Assembly: GCA_002790635.1 (NCBI GenBank) | Contig: PFVN01000083.1 | Coordinates: 1 to 7,541 of the forward strand | Direction: 5' to 3' | Source of the DNA: Candidatus Moranbacteria bacterium CG_4_9_14_3_um_filter_42_9 | Lineage (GTDB): Bacteria; Patescibacteriota; Minisyncoccia; Moranbacterales; UBA2206 | Length of the DNA: 7,541 nt | Shown here: positions 1 through 5,301 of the stretch, piece after piece | Layout of the letters: each line of letters begins with the position of its first letter | Numbering within the stretch: the stretch's first letter is position 1 | The notes under the pieces: model-generated | Told to the model about the DNA's origin: nothing | The model's input: only the letters and a program-made list of their open reading frames with translations | Databases searched by the model: none | Made by a program: the position numbers and the translations under genes

Positions 1-1
1 T

Positions 2-460
2 CGCTTGGTCGGCAACAAAGAGGAAGCTGAAGACATCCTGCAGAATGTTTTTGTGAAGGCCTATAGAAACATCAAAACATTCGATATCGAAAGGAAATTT
101 TCTTCCTGGATATACCGCATTGCGCACAATGAAGCCATAAATTTTCTGAAAAAAAAGAATAAGAGGATATTTGTTTCCTGGGAAGATATCGTCACCAGTA
201 AGGATAAGCTGGAAACAAAAAGCGAAGAGAGGTCGCCCATCGATATTTGGATAAGGGAAGAGTCGCGTCTGCAAATTCAAGAAGCTCTGGGACATTTGCC
301 TGAAAAATACCAAAAGGTTTTGCTTCTCAGGTACTTTTCCGAAAAATCATACGAAGAAATAGGCCATCTGATCGGCAGTCCGGTCAATACGGTCGGCACC
401 ATCATCAATCGCGCAAAAAAGAAATTGATGGTGGTGATAAATTTGATGGAGGGTCACTGA
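2..460 (+). CDS. Sigma-70 family RNA polymerase sigma factor (ECF-like), 5'-truncated by window edge
   Basis: Promoter-recognition subunit that directs RNA polymerase to a subset of genes. The reading frame is already open at base 2, so the TTG at position 5 is an internal Leu codon and the true start lies upstream. What remains is about 152 residues. The first part is the end of sigma region 2, with the typical EAEDILQNVF helix, a KAYRNIKTF stretch and then FSSWIYRIAHNEAINFLKK, which corresponds to the -10 recognition segment. A charged linker of about 40 residues follows. Region 4 comes next, with LPEKYQKVLLLRYF, SYEEIG and a helix-turn-helix with NTVGTIINRAKKKL that reads the -35 element. 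The gene ends in TGA followed at once by TAG. No anti-sigma gene follows; a tRNA gene does. The domain order (regions 2 and 4 only) fits an ECF sigma factor, but a missing N-terminus could hide more. The family call is secure and the regulon is unknown. Confidence 0.93.
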   Translation, partial: RLVGNKEEAEDILQNVFVKAYRNIKTFDIERKFSSWIYRIAHNEAINFLKKKNKRIFVSWEDIVTSKDKLETKSEERSPIDIWIREESRLQIQEALGHLPEKYQKVLLLRYFSEKSYEEIGHLIGSPVNTVGTIINRAKKKLMVVINLMEGH

Positions 461-463
461 TAG

Positions 464-491
464 TTGCTTAACTAAAAATATGTGGTAACAT
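464..491 (+). promoter_or_regulatory. Possible promoter of the tRNA-Glu gene
   Basis: TTGCTT at 464-469 and TAACAT at 486-491 are separated by 16 bp, and a TG dinucleotide at 483-484 gives an extended -10 form. Transcription would start near 498 and leave a leader of about 40 nt for RNase P to remove. The -35 matches consensus only in TTG, so the call is tentative. No terminator hairpin was seen between the sigma factor stop and the tRNA, so read-through from upstream is also possible. Confidence 0.3.
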
Positions 492-537
492 ACTTATTGT
501 TGCATTTTGTTCATGCCAGAACCTTCTGATTTATTCT

Positions 538-609
538 GGCGCTATCGTCTAGTGGTTAGGACACCAGGTTTTCATCCTGGTAACAGGGGTCCGATTCCCC
601 TTAGCGCTA
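538..609 (+). tRNA. trnE: tRNA-Glu (anticodon UUC)
   Basis: A full cloverleaf can be drawn by hand. The acceptor stem is 538-544 with 602-608 (first pair G-U, the other six Watson-Crick), and the discriminator is A609. The D arm starts at 547 with GTC pairing GAC at 560-562. The anticodon stem is CCAGG/CCTGG (564-568 with 576-580), with loop 569-575 and anticodon TTC at 571-573. The T stem is AGGGG/CCCCT (585-589 with 597-601). The D-arm and variable-region sequences match the usual bacterial tRNA-Glu pattern. CCA is not encoded; the bases after A609 are CAAAT, so a CCA-adding enzyme must finish the tRNA. The T loop (590-596) reads TCCGATT, with C where U55 (the pseudouridine site) is nearly always found. 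A terminator follows directly. Confidence 0.97.
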
Positions 610-614
610 CAAAT
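594..614 (+). repeat. Direct repeat copy 1: tRNA-Glu 3' end
   Basis: The 21 bp from T-loop base A58 through the end of the tRNA and five bases beyond recur exactly at 767-787. This copy is part of the functional tRNA. The arrangement resembles the attL/attR sites left when an element integrates at a tRNA 3' end, or a partial tRNA duplication. Confidence 0.9.
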
Positions 615-616
615 GT

Positions 617-640
617 AAAATCCGCCTTAAGGCGGATTTT
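617..640 (+). terminator. Terminator of tRNA-Glu
   Basis: A perfect inverted repeat: AAAATCCGCC at 617-626, loop TTAA at 627-630, GGCGGATTTT at 631-640. Because A-runs and T-runs flank the GC-rich stem symmetrically, it could act in both directions. It lies 8 bp after the tRNA. Confidence 0.75.
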
Positions 641-652
641 AAATTTTGAGCC

Positions 653-772
653 GGGAATCGGACAGGCAGCAGTGAGACAAGCCGCCTCGGCGCCGTCGAG
701 TGCCGATGAATGCGGATGAGCATTCAGCGCTGCCCAGGGCAACGAGTTCGCCGCGGACGAGGCGGAATTCCC
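653..772. repeat. GC-rich palindromic element between tRNA-Glu 3'-end copies (possible dispersed repeat or structured RNA)
   Basis: Bases 651-760 are about two-thirds G+C by hand count (73 of 110), clearly above the flanks. The segment is bounded by GGGAAT (653-658) and its complement ATTCCC (767-772). Internal inverted repeats are CCGCCTCG 682-689 with CGAGGCGG 758-765, GGCAGC 665-670 with GCTGCC 729-734, TGAATGC 707-713 with GCATTCA 720-726, and TCGGC 687-691 with GCCGA 702-706. Some of these are mutually exclusive, so they describe alternative folds. Bases 653-663 are also the exact reverse complement of tRNA bases 589-599. No convincing coding frame is present. It could be a REP/MITE-like element, a relic of a tRNA-targeting element, or a structured RNA. 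The whole 610-940 interval holds only this element, two terminators, a possible promoter and a ribosome binding site. Confidence 0.55.
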
Positions 773-787
773 CTTAGCGCTACAAAT
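767..787 (+). repeat. Direct repeat copy 2: partial tRNA-Glu 3' end
   Basis: An exact 21-bp copy of 594-614, covering part of the T loop, the 3' T-stem and acceptor strands, the discriminator and the next five bases. No anticodon or D arm precedes it, so it is not a functional tRNA. Like copy 1, it is followed within about 8 bp by an A-run and a hairpin containing TCCGC, so the duplication may once have included the terminator. Confidence 0.9.
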
Positions 788-794
788 AAAACGG

Positions 795-820
795 CATCCG
801 CACAAAGCGGATGTTTTTTT
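795..820 (+). terminator. Intrinsic terminator after the GC-rich element
   Basis: CATCCGC at 795-801, loop ACAAA, GCGGATG at 807-813, then seven T residues. It is a classic Rho-independent terminator. Its position downstream of the GC-rich segment suggests either that the segment is transcribed or that the tRNA terminator was duplicated with the tRNA 3' end. Confidence 0.8.
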
Positions 821-857
821 ATACGCAATATATAATAAGGGACTTTGCGCTTATTAT

Positions 858-886
858 TTTACAATATTTCCGGCCTGTGATAGTTT
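858..886 (+). promoter_or_regulatory. Possible promoter of the PIN-PhoH gene
   Basis: TTTACA at 858-863 matches the -35 consensus at five of six positions. TAGTTT at 881-886, 17 bp on, is a weak -10 but is preceded by TGA (878-880), giving an extended -10. Transcription would start near 893 and leave a leader of about 48 nt carrying the ribosome binding site. A TATAAT at 831-836 also exists but has no -35 partner. Confidence 0.35.
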
Positions 887-928
887 GGAAAAGTAGGGGG
901 CAGTTCTTTGCTAGTATTAAATTCAGCC

Positions 929-934
929 GGGAGG
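929..934 (+). promoter_or_regulatory. Shine-Dalgarno sequence of the PIN-PhoH gene
   Basis: GGGAGG lies 6 bp before ATG at 941. It fixes that ATG as the start rather than the in-frame TTG at 908. It is the only strong ribosome binding site in the window. Confidence 0.8.
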
Positions 935-940
935 TCGTCC

Positions 941-2377
941 ATGAGTAATGAGAACAAAAAGGCTTTAGTGGTGGACGCGGAAGTTCTCGTTTACAATCCA
1001 GAGTCCATCAAAACTTTACGGAAAGGCGGAAACATACTCTACATTCCCTGGGCCGTGCTCCTGGAGCTGGAACAGCTCCGAGGAAAACCGGAAAGCCGAC
1101 TGGAGGCGGATGAAGCGGCTACCCGCATCGAGGAAATTCGTAACCAGCAAGATGGAACATTGCGTGTTTTCCAGAATCCAAGCTTCGCAAATCTGGATGG
1201 TTTAAACAGAAAACTTGCGAAGCACCACGTCATTGCTACCGCCAAAGATTTGCAAGCAGACATGCAAAAAAATAAAGGGAAGAGAGGGGGCAAGATTGAT
1301 TTCGAGTCAGTGGAAATAGTTTCGCGCGAGCCCATCGTTCGAATTCTGGCAGGCGAACTTAAAATTGTTGCCAAGGATTATCTTTCCGATCAAGTCCCGG
1401 TTCGGGAATATCGCACGAAAGAGATTCGTGTACCGGCCACCTGGATATACCGGGAATCTTTTCCTTACCGGGAAGAATTCGAAAAGATCGAGCAGAACGA
1501 GGGAGTCATATGCGTGAGCGATTGTAATCCGACCGGCGTATTCTGCAAGTCATTCGCGGCCATCCGAAAAGGCGACAGCTTCAAAATTATTTCTAAAGAA
1601 ATTGAAGCGGCTGGCATCAGGCCATATTCATTGAACGGCAACGGACCCAACTGGTACCAGTACATTGCCTTGGAACAGTTGCTTGATCCAGAGATTGAAC
1701 TGGTTTTTCTTCAGGGCGGAGCAGGCAGCGGCAAAACATTGCTGGCTCTGGCCAGCGCCGTCGAACAAAAGAATCATTATGGGAGAATCGTCATCACCCG
1801 TCCCATGGTTCATTTGGAAGACGAGGATAATATGGGATTTTTGCCTGGGAACGTCGAGGAAAAAATGGATCCCTGGCTCCGGCCGATCACGCAAAACCTC
1901 AATTTGTTGAAGATGGCCAAAAAGAAGGGCGGGGAGGATCAGGCTGCGTCAGCAAGCAGAAGCTTTCCTATAAGCGGCGGAAAGAAAATCGTGAAAAAGA
2001 AGAGAGGCGTCAGGGGAAAAGCCGGCGTGAATATGAAAGATGGAGCGGAAGGAGCGGATAAATACGATAAAATTGATTTTATCCCGCTCGACTACATCCG
2101 GGGCACCACCTTTCACCGAACGCTTCTGATCATTGATGAAGCGCAGAACTTGACGCCGCATCAGGTGAAAACGATCGTTACCCGGGCCGGCGAACGCACC
2201 AAAATAATCCTGACCGGTGATCTGGGACAGATCGACCGGCGAAAGATGTTGAATGAGCGGTCGAACGGACTAGCCTATGGCATCGCGACAATGAACGGGC
2301 CACCCGCTGTAGGTGTAACAACATTCAAAGACACCGTCCGTTCACACTTAGCCAGTCTGGCCGAAGAAAGAATGTAA
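941..2377 (+). CDS. PIN-domain and PhoH-like ATPase fusion (YlaK/PhoH2 type)
   Basis: A 478-residue cytosolic protein. Family knowledge suggests ATP-driven RNA unwinding coupled to a PIN ribonuclease. The N-terminal PIN domain (about 5-125) shows Asp12 in VVDAEVLVYNP, acidic residues in LLELEQL (E42, E44) and Asp103 in TAKDLQAD. A linker and the ATPase follow, with Walker A GGAGSGKT at 259-266, the PhoH signature MGFLPGNVEEKMDPWLRP, Walker B LIIDEAQN near 396-403 and the TGDLGQID sensor segment. The start is ATG 941, chosen for its Shine-Dalgarno; TTG at 908 would add 11 unlikely residues. About residues 327-377, between the PhoH signature and the DYIRG motif, form a Lys/Gly-rich insertion that is longer than I expect for the family. 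The gene is monocistronic, with its own terminator. The partner RNA is unknown. The domain call is very secure; the nuclease role is inferred from the family. Confidence 0.95.
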   Translation: MSNENKKALVVDAEVLVYNPESIKTLRKGGNILYIPWAVLLELEQLRGKPESRLEADEAATRIEEIRNQQDGTLRVFQNPSFANLDGLNRKLAKHHVIATAKDLQADMQKNKGKRGGKIDFESVEIVSREPIVRILAGELKIVAKDYLSDQVPVREYRTKEIRVPATWIYRESFPYREEFEKIEQNEGVICVSDCNPTGVFCKSFAAIRKGDSFKIISKEIEAAGIRPYSLNGNGPNWYQYIALEQLLDPEIELVFLQGGAGSGKTLLALASAVEQKNHYGRIVITRPMVHLEDEDNMGFLPGNVEEKMDPWLRPITQNLNLLKMAKKKGGEDQAASASRSFPISGGKKIVKKKRGVRGKAGVNMKDGAEGADKYDKIDFIPLDYIRGTTFHRTLLIIDEAQNLTPHQVKTIVTRAGERTKIILTGDLGQIDRRKMLNERSNGLAYGIATMNGPPAVGVTTFKDTVRSHLASLAEERM

Positions 2378-2404
2378 TCATTCGAAAGGATGACTTATCA
2401 GACC

Positions 2405-2441
2405 CCCGTGCTTCTCTGGATGCAGAGAGGCACGGGTTTTT
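2405..2441 (+). terminator. Terminator of the PIN-PhoH gene
   Basis: A 13-bp stem with one G-U pair (CCCGTGCTTCTCT at 2405-2417, AGAGAGGCACGGG at 2424-2436), a six-base loop and five T residues. It is a strong intrinsic terminator 28 bp after the stop codon. Confidence 0.92.
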
Positions 2442-2473
2442 CATTCGGGAAAAATATAAAAAATTGACCTGGC

Positions 2474-2501
2474 TTGTCTAATCCGGCAATTGGGATAAAA
2501 T
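2474..2501 (+). promoter_or_regulatory. Promoter of the DedA-like gene, near-leaderless
   Basis: TTGTCT (2474-2479), a 16-bp spacer, and TAAAAT (2496-2501), which matches the -10 consensus at five of six positions. Only 7 bp separate the -10 from ATG 2509, so the transcript should start at or almost at the start codon. TTGACC at 2464-2469 is a better -35 hexamer but lies 26 bp from the -10. Confidence 0.45.
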
Positions 2502-2508
2502 AGGTAAC

Positions 2509-3114
2509 ATGGAACAAGCCGGCCAACAAATTTTTGATTTTTTGCATCAACACGGATATTGGATAATGATCCCTCTGATGATCATTGAAGGTCCAGTGGC
2601 GACGCTTATCGCGGCGATGTTGGCGTCACTCGGTGCTTTTAACGTATTCGTGGTACTGATATTTTCGGTCATCGGCGATATAGTGGGCGACGTCATCCTC
2701 TATGGTCTGGGATATAAATATGGCTTGGGCTTTGTCAGGCATGTCGGAAAATATATAGGCATCACGGAGAAGCTGGTGAGCCGAATGGAAAAATATTTTA
2801 CCTACCACGGCGGAAAAACAATTTTTGCGGTGAAATCTACGACCGGTCTCTGCTGGGCGACTTTCGTGGCCGCCGGCATCGTCAAAATGGATTTCCAGAA
2901 ATTTGTGAAACATTCTTTTTTGGGTGGAGTTGTCTGGAGCAGTTTTTTGGTAGTCATGGGCTATTTTTATGGATATCTGTGGCGGGAGATCCGCGATAAT
3001 ATAAAATGGATCGGTTGGATTATTTTTCTCGTGGCTGTGTTAACTTTCACGGTCATAACTATCTACAAAAACTGGCAAGCTAAAAAAATGCTGAAGGAAA
3101 ATTCAATAGAATAA
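2509..3114 (+). CDS. DedA/VTT-domain integral membrane protein
   Basis: A 201-residue inner-membrane protein of the DedA (SNARE-associated/VTT) superfamily. Some members act as lipid scramblases or flippases, for example for undecaprenyl phosphate or phosphatidylethanolamine; the substrate here cannot be read from sequence. Hydrophobic segments lie at about 17-43, 46-68, 113-125, 137-156 and 166-186. Family landmarks are Glu27-Gly-Pro in the first re-entrant region, the GDIVGDVILYGLGYKYG block (57-72, Asp57 and Asp61), and TTGLCWATFVAAG (111-123) before the amphipathic MDFQKF. In many DedA proteins a functional Arg precedes the last block; here the position appears to be Lys109. The C-terminus is short and basic. 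ATG 2509 has no clear Shine-Dalgarno. The gene is flanked by terminators, so it is a single transcription unit. The superfamily call is secure. Confidence 0.88.
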   Translation: MEQAGQQIFDFLHQHGYWIMIPLMIIEGPVATLIAAMLASLGAFNVFVVLIFSVIGDIVGDVILYGLGYKYGLGFVRHVGKYIGITEKLVSRMEKYFTYHGGKTIFAVKSTTGLCWATFVAAGIVKMDFQKFVKHSFLGGVVWSSFLVVMGYFYGYLWREIRDNIKWIGWIIFLVAVLTFTVITIYKNWQAKKMLKENSIE

Positions 3115-3143
3115 AGCTGTTTTGTGAAATATAAAAGTATTTT

Positions 3144-3178
3144 GGCTTGCGAAAGGTATCTTTCGCAAGCCGTTTTTT
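3144..3178 (+). terminator. Terminator of the DedA-like gene
   Basis: A perfect 12-bp stem (GGCTTGCGAAAG at 3144-3155, loop GTAT, CTTTCGCAAGCC at 3160-3171), one G, then six T residues. It separates the membrane protein gene from the hydrolase gene. Confidence 0.93.
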
Positions 3179-3204
3179 ATCAAAATAGCGCCTTAGCGCA
3201 AAGG

Positions 3205-3213
3205 TGTTATAAT
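3205..3213 (+). promoter_or_regulatory. Extended -10 promoter of the serine hydrolase gene (leaderless)
   Basis: TGTTATAAT is a perfect extended -10 (TG, one base, TATAAT at 3208-3213). No -35 hexamer is recognisable, as is usual for extended -10 promoters. ATG begins at 3220, only 6 bp after the -10, so the +1 base should be about the A of the start codon. Confidence 0.6.
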
Positions 3214-3219
3214 TAAATA

Positions 3220-4041
3220 ATGGTCAATGAATTGTTAAAAAAAGCCAAAAGCATCCTCTTCGCCGACCCGAATCTTCTCTACAAAGAGGAAAGGCATCTG
3301 GTCAATCAATCTTTTTATTTCGAAGGCACCAACGGGAAGGCGGTGCTTCTGGTTCACGGATGGACGTCGACGCCTTATGAGTTGAGGCGTCTCGGAAAAT
3401 ATCTCAATGAAAACGGCTATACGGTTTATGCTCCGCAACTTAAAGGCCACGGAACGATTCCCAAAGATCTGGAACAGGTCAGATGGACAGACTGGCTGGA
3501 GGACCTGGAAAAATCTTATGCCTTTTTGCTGCAAAAAGAGAATCGGATTTACCTGGCGGGCACGTCCATCGGAGCCAATCTGGTCGCTATCCTGGCGGCG
3601 CAAAAAAAGGACATCGCCGGAATAATCCTGATGGCGATGCCTTATCGGATAAAATTGGAGACTCCGGCTCTTTTCTTCGCGAAATTTTTGAAAATTTTCA
3701 AGTCTTATAATAAAAAAAGATACCCGCCGACTTTCGGAGTTTCTACGACAATCACCCGCCTTATTTCATACCAAACTTATCCAATTCAAAGTGCTATTGA
3801 AGCCCATGGTTTAATTGAAAAATCCCGAGAAGCTCTGACAGAAATTAGCCAACCTTGCTTCATTATTCAATCGGCCAGTGACCATGTCGTTCAAAAAAAC
3901 AGCCTGGAACTGATTTATGACAAAATCAATTCATCTATAAAGAAAAAACAGTATATTTCTCGCGCCTATCACACTTTTATATCGGATATAAAAAACGATC
4001 GAATTTTCCAAGACATCCTAAATTTTATGGAAGAAAATTAA
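3220..4041 (+). CDS. Alpha/beta-hydrolase, Est30-like carboxylesterase or monoacylglycerol lipase
   Basis: A 273-residue cytosolic serine hydrolase that probably cleaves carboxyl esters or monoacylglycerols. The LLVHGWTSTPYELR segment (His46-Gly47) forms the oxyanion-hole strand. GTSIGA holds the nucleophile Ser116 in a GxSxG elbow. Asp221 (SASDHVV) and His251 (AYHTF) complete the triad in correct order and spacing. A cap region of about 148-200 (PALFFAKFLKIF and on) lies between strands, as in Est30. There is no signal peptide and no membrane helix. The length is slightly above Est30 (about 250 residues), because of an N-terminal extension of about 25 residues before the first strand. The start is ATG 3220; there is no Shine-Dalgarno, but the -10 box position supports a leaderless start. 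No clear terminator follows. The substrate is unknown. The fold and triad are secure. Confidence 0.9.
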   Translation: MVNELLKKAKSILFADPNLLYKEERHLVNQSFYFEGTNGKAVLLVHGWTSTPYELRRLGKYLNENGYTVYAPQLKGHGTIPKDLEQVRWTDWLEDLEKSYAFLLQKENRIYLAGTSIGANLVAILAAQKKDIAGIILMAMPYRIKLETPALFFAKFLKIFKSYNKKRYPPTFGVSTTITRLISYQTYPIQSAIEAHGLIEKSREALTEISQPCFIIQSASDHVVQKNSLELIYDKINSSIKKKQYISRAYHTFISDIKNDRIFQDILNFMEEN

Positions 4042-4045
4042 GAGT

Positions 4046-4127
4046 TTATAAAGTCAAAAGTTCATCAAGTTCATAAAGGCGCAAAGAAAGAACATGTCCG
4101 GACTTTAAAAACTTTTAAACTTTATAA
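4046..4127. repeat. AT-rich intergenic repeats
   Basis: Between the hydrolase and the glycosyltransferase, AAGTTCAT occurs twice in tandem (4058-4065, 4067-4074). TTATAAAGT (4046-4054) is the exact complement of ACTTTATAA (4119-4127). The right half carries further ACTTT-type units. The segment could form a long imperfect hairpin or hold regulatory sites. No standard promoter for the glycosyltransferase is obvious here; TATAAG at 4123-4128 is the best -10 candidate. Confidence 0.4.
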
Positions 4128-4143
4128 GCTTTGTAACTGCAGT

Positions 4144-5301
4144 ATGCGCATTGCCATCTTTACAAATAACTATCTTCCCAATCCCTACGGAGTTCCGGGT
4201 TCCATTGAAAGTTTTCGCAAGGAGTTTGAAGCAGCCGGGCATTCTGTTTTTATTTTCGCGCCAAAATGGAAAGGATATAAAGACGAAAATCCGAACGTTT
4301 TTCGTTATCCGGCAATCAACATCAGCTACAAGATAAAATTTCCTTTGCCTATCCCTTATTCCAGGAAAATGGACAAAATATTGGAAAAACTGGACTTGGA
4401 TATCATCCACGCCCAGCATCCGAACCTACTGGGGCTGGAAGCTCTTCGCTGGGCCAACAAAAAGAACATCCCGTTGGTTTTTACCTGGCATACTCTCTAT
4501 GACAAATATACGAACTTTGTTCCGCTGCTGCCTAAAAAACTTTCCGCCAACTGGATAATCAAAAAAGCAGTAAAGTTTGCCAATAAAGCCCATCTAGTGA
4601 TAGTTCCGACTGGGTCTGTCGTGGATATAATCAAGAACTGGGGAGTCGAAAATAAAATAATTTCCATCCCAACCGGAGTGGAAGAAAACACTTTCCAAAA
4701 TTACGACCGACAAAACATCCGGGAAAAATTTGAAATCAGGGAAGATGACATCCTGCTCCTCCTAATCTCCCGCATCACGGAAGAAAAAAATATCGAATTT
4801 ATTTTTGACCAGTTGACGGACATGTTCAACCGAAACGTCTTACTTAAGCTGATGGTGGTCGGGGAAGGATATCTCGTTCCAAAGCTCAAGAAATTCTCCG
4901 AGGAAAAAAGCATCGCCAGCCGGGTAATATTTGCCGGCCGATCCGGGAAGGAGGATCTCAAAAACCACTATGCCGCCGGAGACATTTTTGTCCACGCGTC
5001 CAAAAGTGAGACGCAAGGCATGATCCTGAGCGAAGCCATGTATATGGGGTTGCCGGTGGTGGCAGTCGAAGCGACAGGAGCCAAAGATCTGGTTGTAAAT
5101 AACTTAAGCGGGTTTTTGGTCAAGGAGGATGGCCGGGAATTTCGCGCAGCCGCGGAGAAGCTGGCCGGTGACAAAGAGCTTAGGGAAAAAATGTCGGAAG
5201 CGGCTAAAAAAATTGCGAGAGAAAAATATACCAGCCGGGTTTGTGCTGAACAAATGCTAAAGGCTTATGAAAAGACGATCAGAGAAAACAATAATCGGTA
5301 G
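4144..5301 (+). CDS. GT4-family (GT-B fold) glycosyltransferase, possibly glycolipid-forming
   Basis: A 385-residue glycosyltransferase that would transfer sugar from a nucleotide-sugar donor to a lipid or glycan acceptor at the inner face of the membrane. The N-terminal Rossmann domain begins MRIAIFTNNYLPNPYG with the glycine-containing loop, then HAQHP (about 90) and VFTWHTLYDKYT. This last block resembles diacylglycerol glucosyltransferases (alMGS/1,2-diacylglycerol 3-glucosyltransferase type). The C-terminal donor domain has SIPTGVEE, SRITEEKN, VGEG, and the EX7E motif at Glu289 and Glu297 within SETQGMILSEAM, as in retaining GT4 enzymes. There is no signal peptide; membrane contact would be peripheral through Lys-rich helices. 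ATG 4144 has no Shine-Dalgarno. The 3' end overlaps the next gene by 35 bp, so the two are co-transcribed. The family is secure; the acceptor is a guess from N-terminal similarity. Confidence 0.9.
   Translation: MRIAIFTNNYLPNPYGVPGSIESFRKEFEAAGHSVFIFAPKWKGYKDENPNVFRYPAINISYKIKFPLPIPYSRKMDKILEKLDLDIIHAQHPNLLGLEALRWANKKNIPLVFTWHTLYDKYTNFVPLLPKKLSANWIIKKAVKFANKAHLVIVPTGSVVDIIKNWGVENKIISIPTGVEENTFQNYDRQNIREKFEIREDDILLLLISRITEEKNIEFIFDQLTDMFNRNVLLKLMVVGEGYLVPKLKKFSEEKSIASRVIFAGRSGKEDLKNHYAAGDIFVHASKSETQGMILSEAMYMGLPVVAVEATGAKDLVVNNLSGFLVKEDGREFRAAAEKLAGDKELREKMSEAAKKIAREKYTSRVCAEQMLKAYEKTIRENNNR

Noticed and set aside
507..719. Plus-strand open frame of 70 codons through the tRNA
   Set aside because: Its first two-thirds is the tRNA and its terminator. 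It starts at a non-ATG codon with no Shine-Dalgarno.
651..790. UGA recoding to rescue a forward frame through the GC-rich segment
   Set aside because: TGA ends the sigma factor and adenylate-forming genes normally, so the standard code applies. The frame also has no start signal or domain.
572..805. Minus-strand open frame of 77 codons across the tRNA and GC-rich element
   Set aside because: It runs through the antisense of a tRNA and a GC-rich palindromic segment, where stop codons are rare by composition. It has no ribosome binding site and no recognisable domain.
831..836. Perfect TATAAT as the promoter of the PIN-PhoH gene
   Set aside because: No -35 hexamer lies 15-19 bp upstream, where the terminator stem sits, and there is no extended -10 TG.
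908..940. TTG start at 908 for the PIN-PhoH protein
   Set aside because: The extra 11 residues cover the GGGAGG site that serves ATG 941, and the PIN domain begins shortly after the ATG.
1039..1374. Minus-strand open frame of 111 codons inside the PIN-PhoH gene
   Set aside because: It is fully antisense to conserved PIN-domain coding sequence; composition is Ser/Arg-rich shadow with no domain.
3187..3200. CCTTAGCGC near 3191-3199, matching 9 bp of the tRNA-Glu 3' end, as a third att-like copy
   Set aside because: It is only 9 bp, with no flanking similarity and no GC-rich segment beside it. It is better explained as chance or as the short local repeat TAGCGC.
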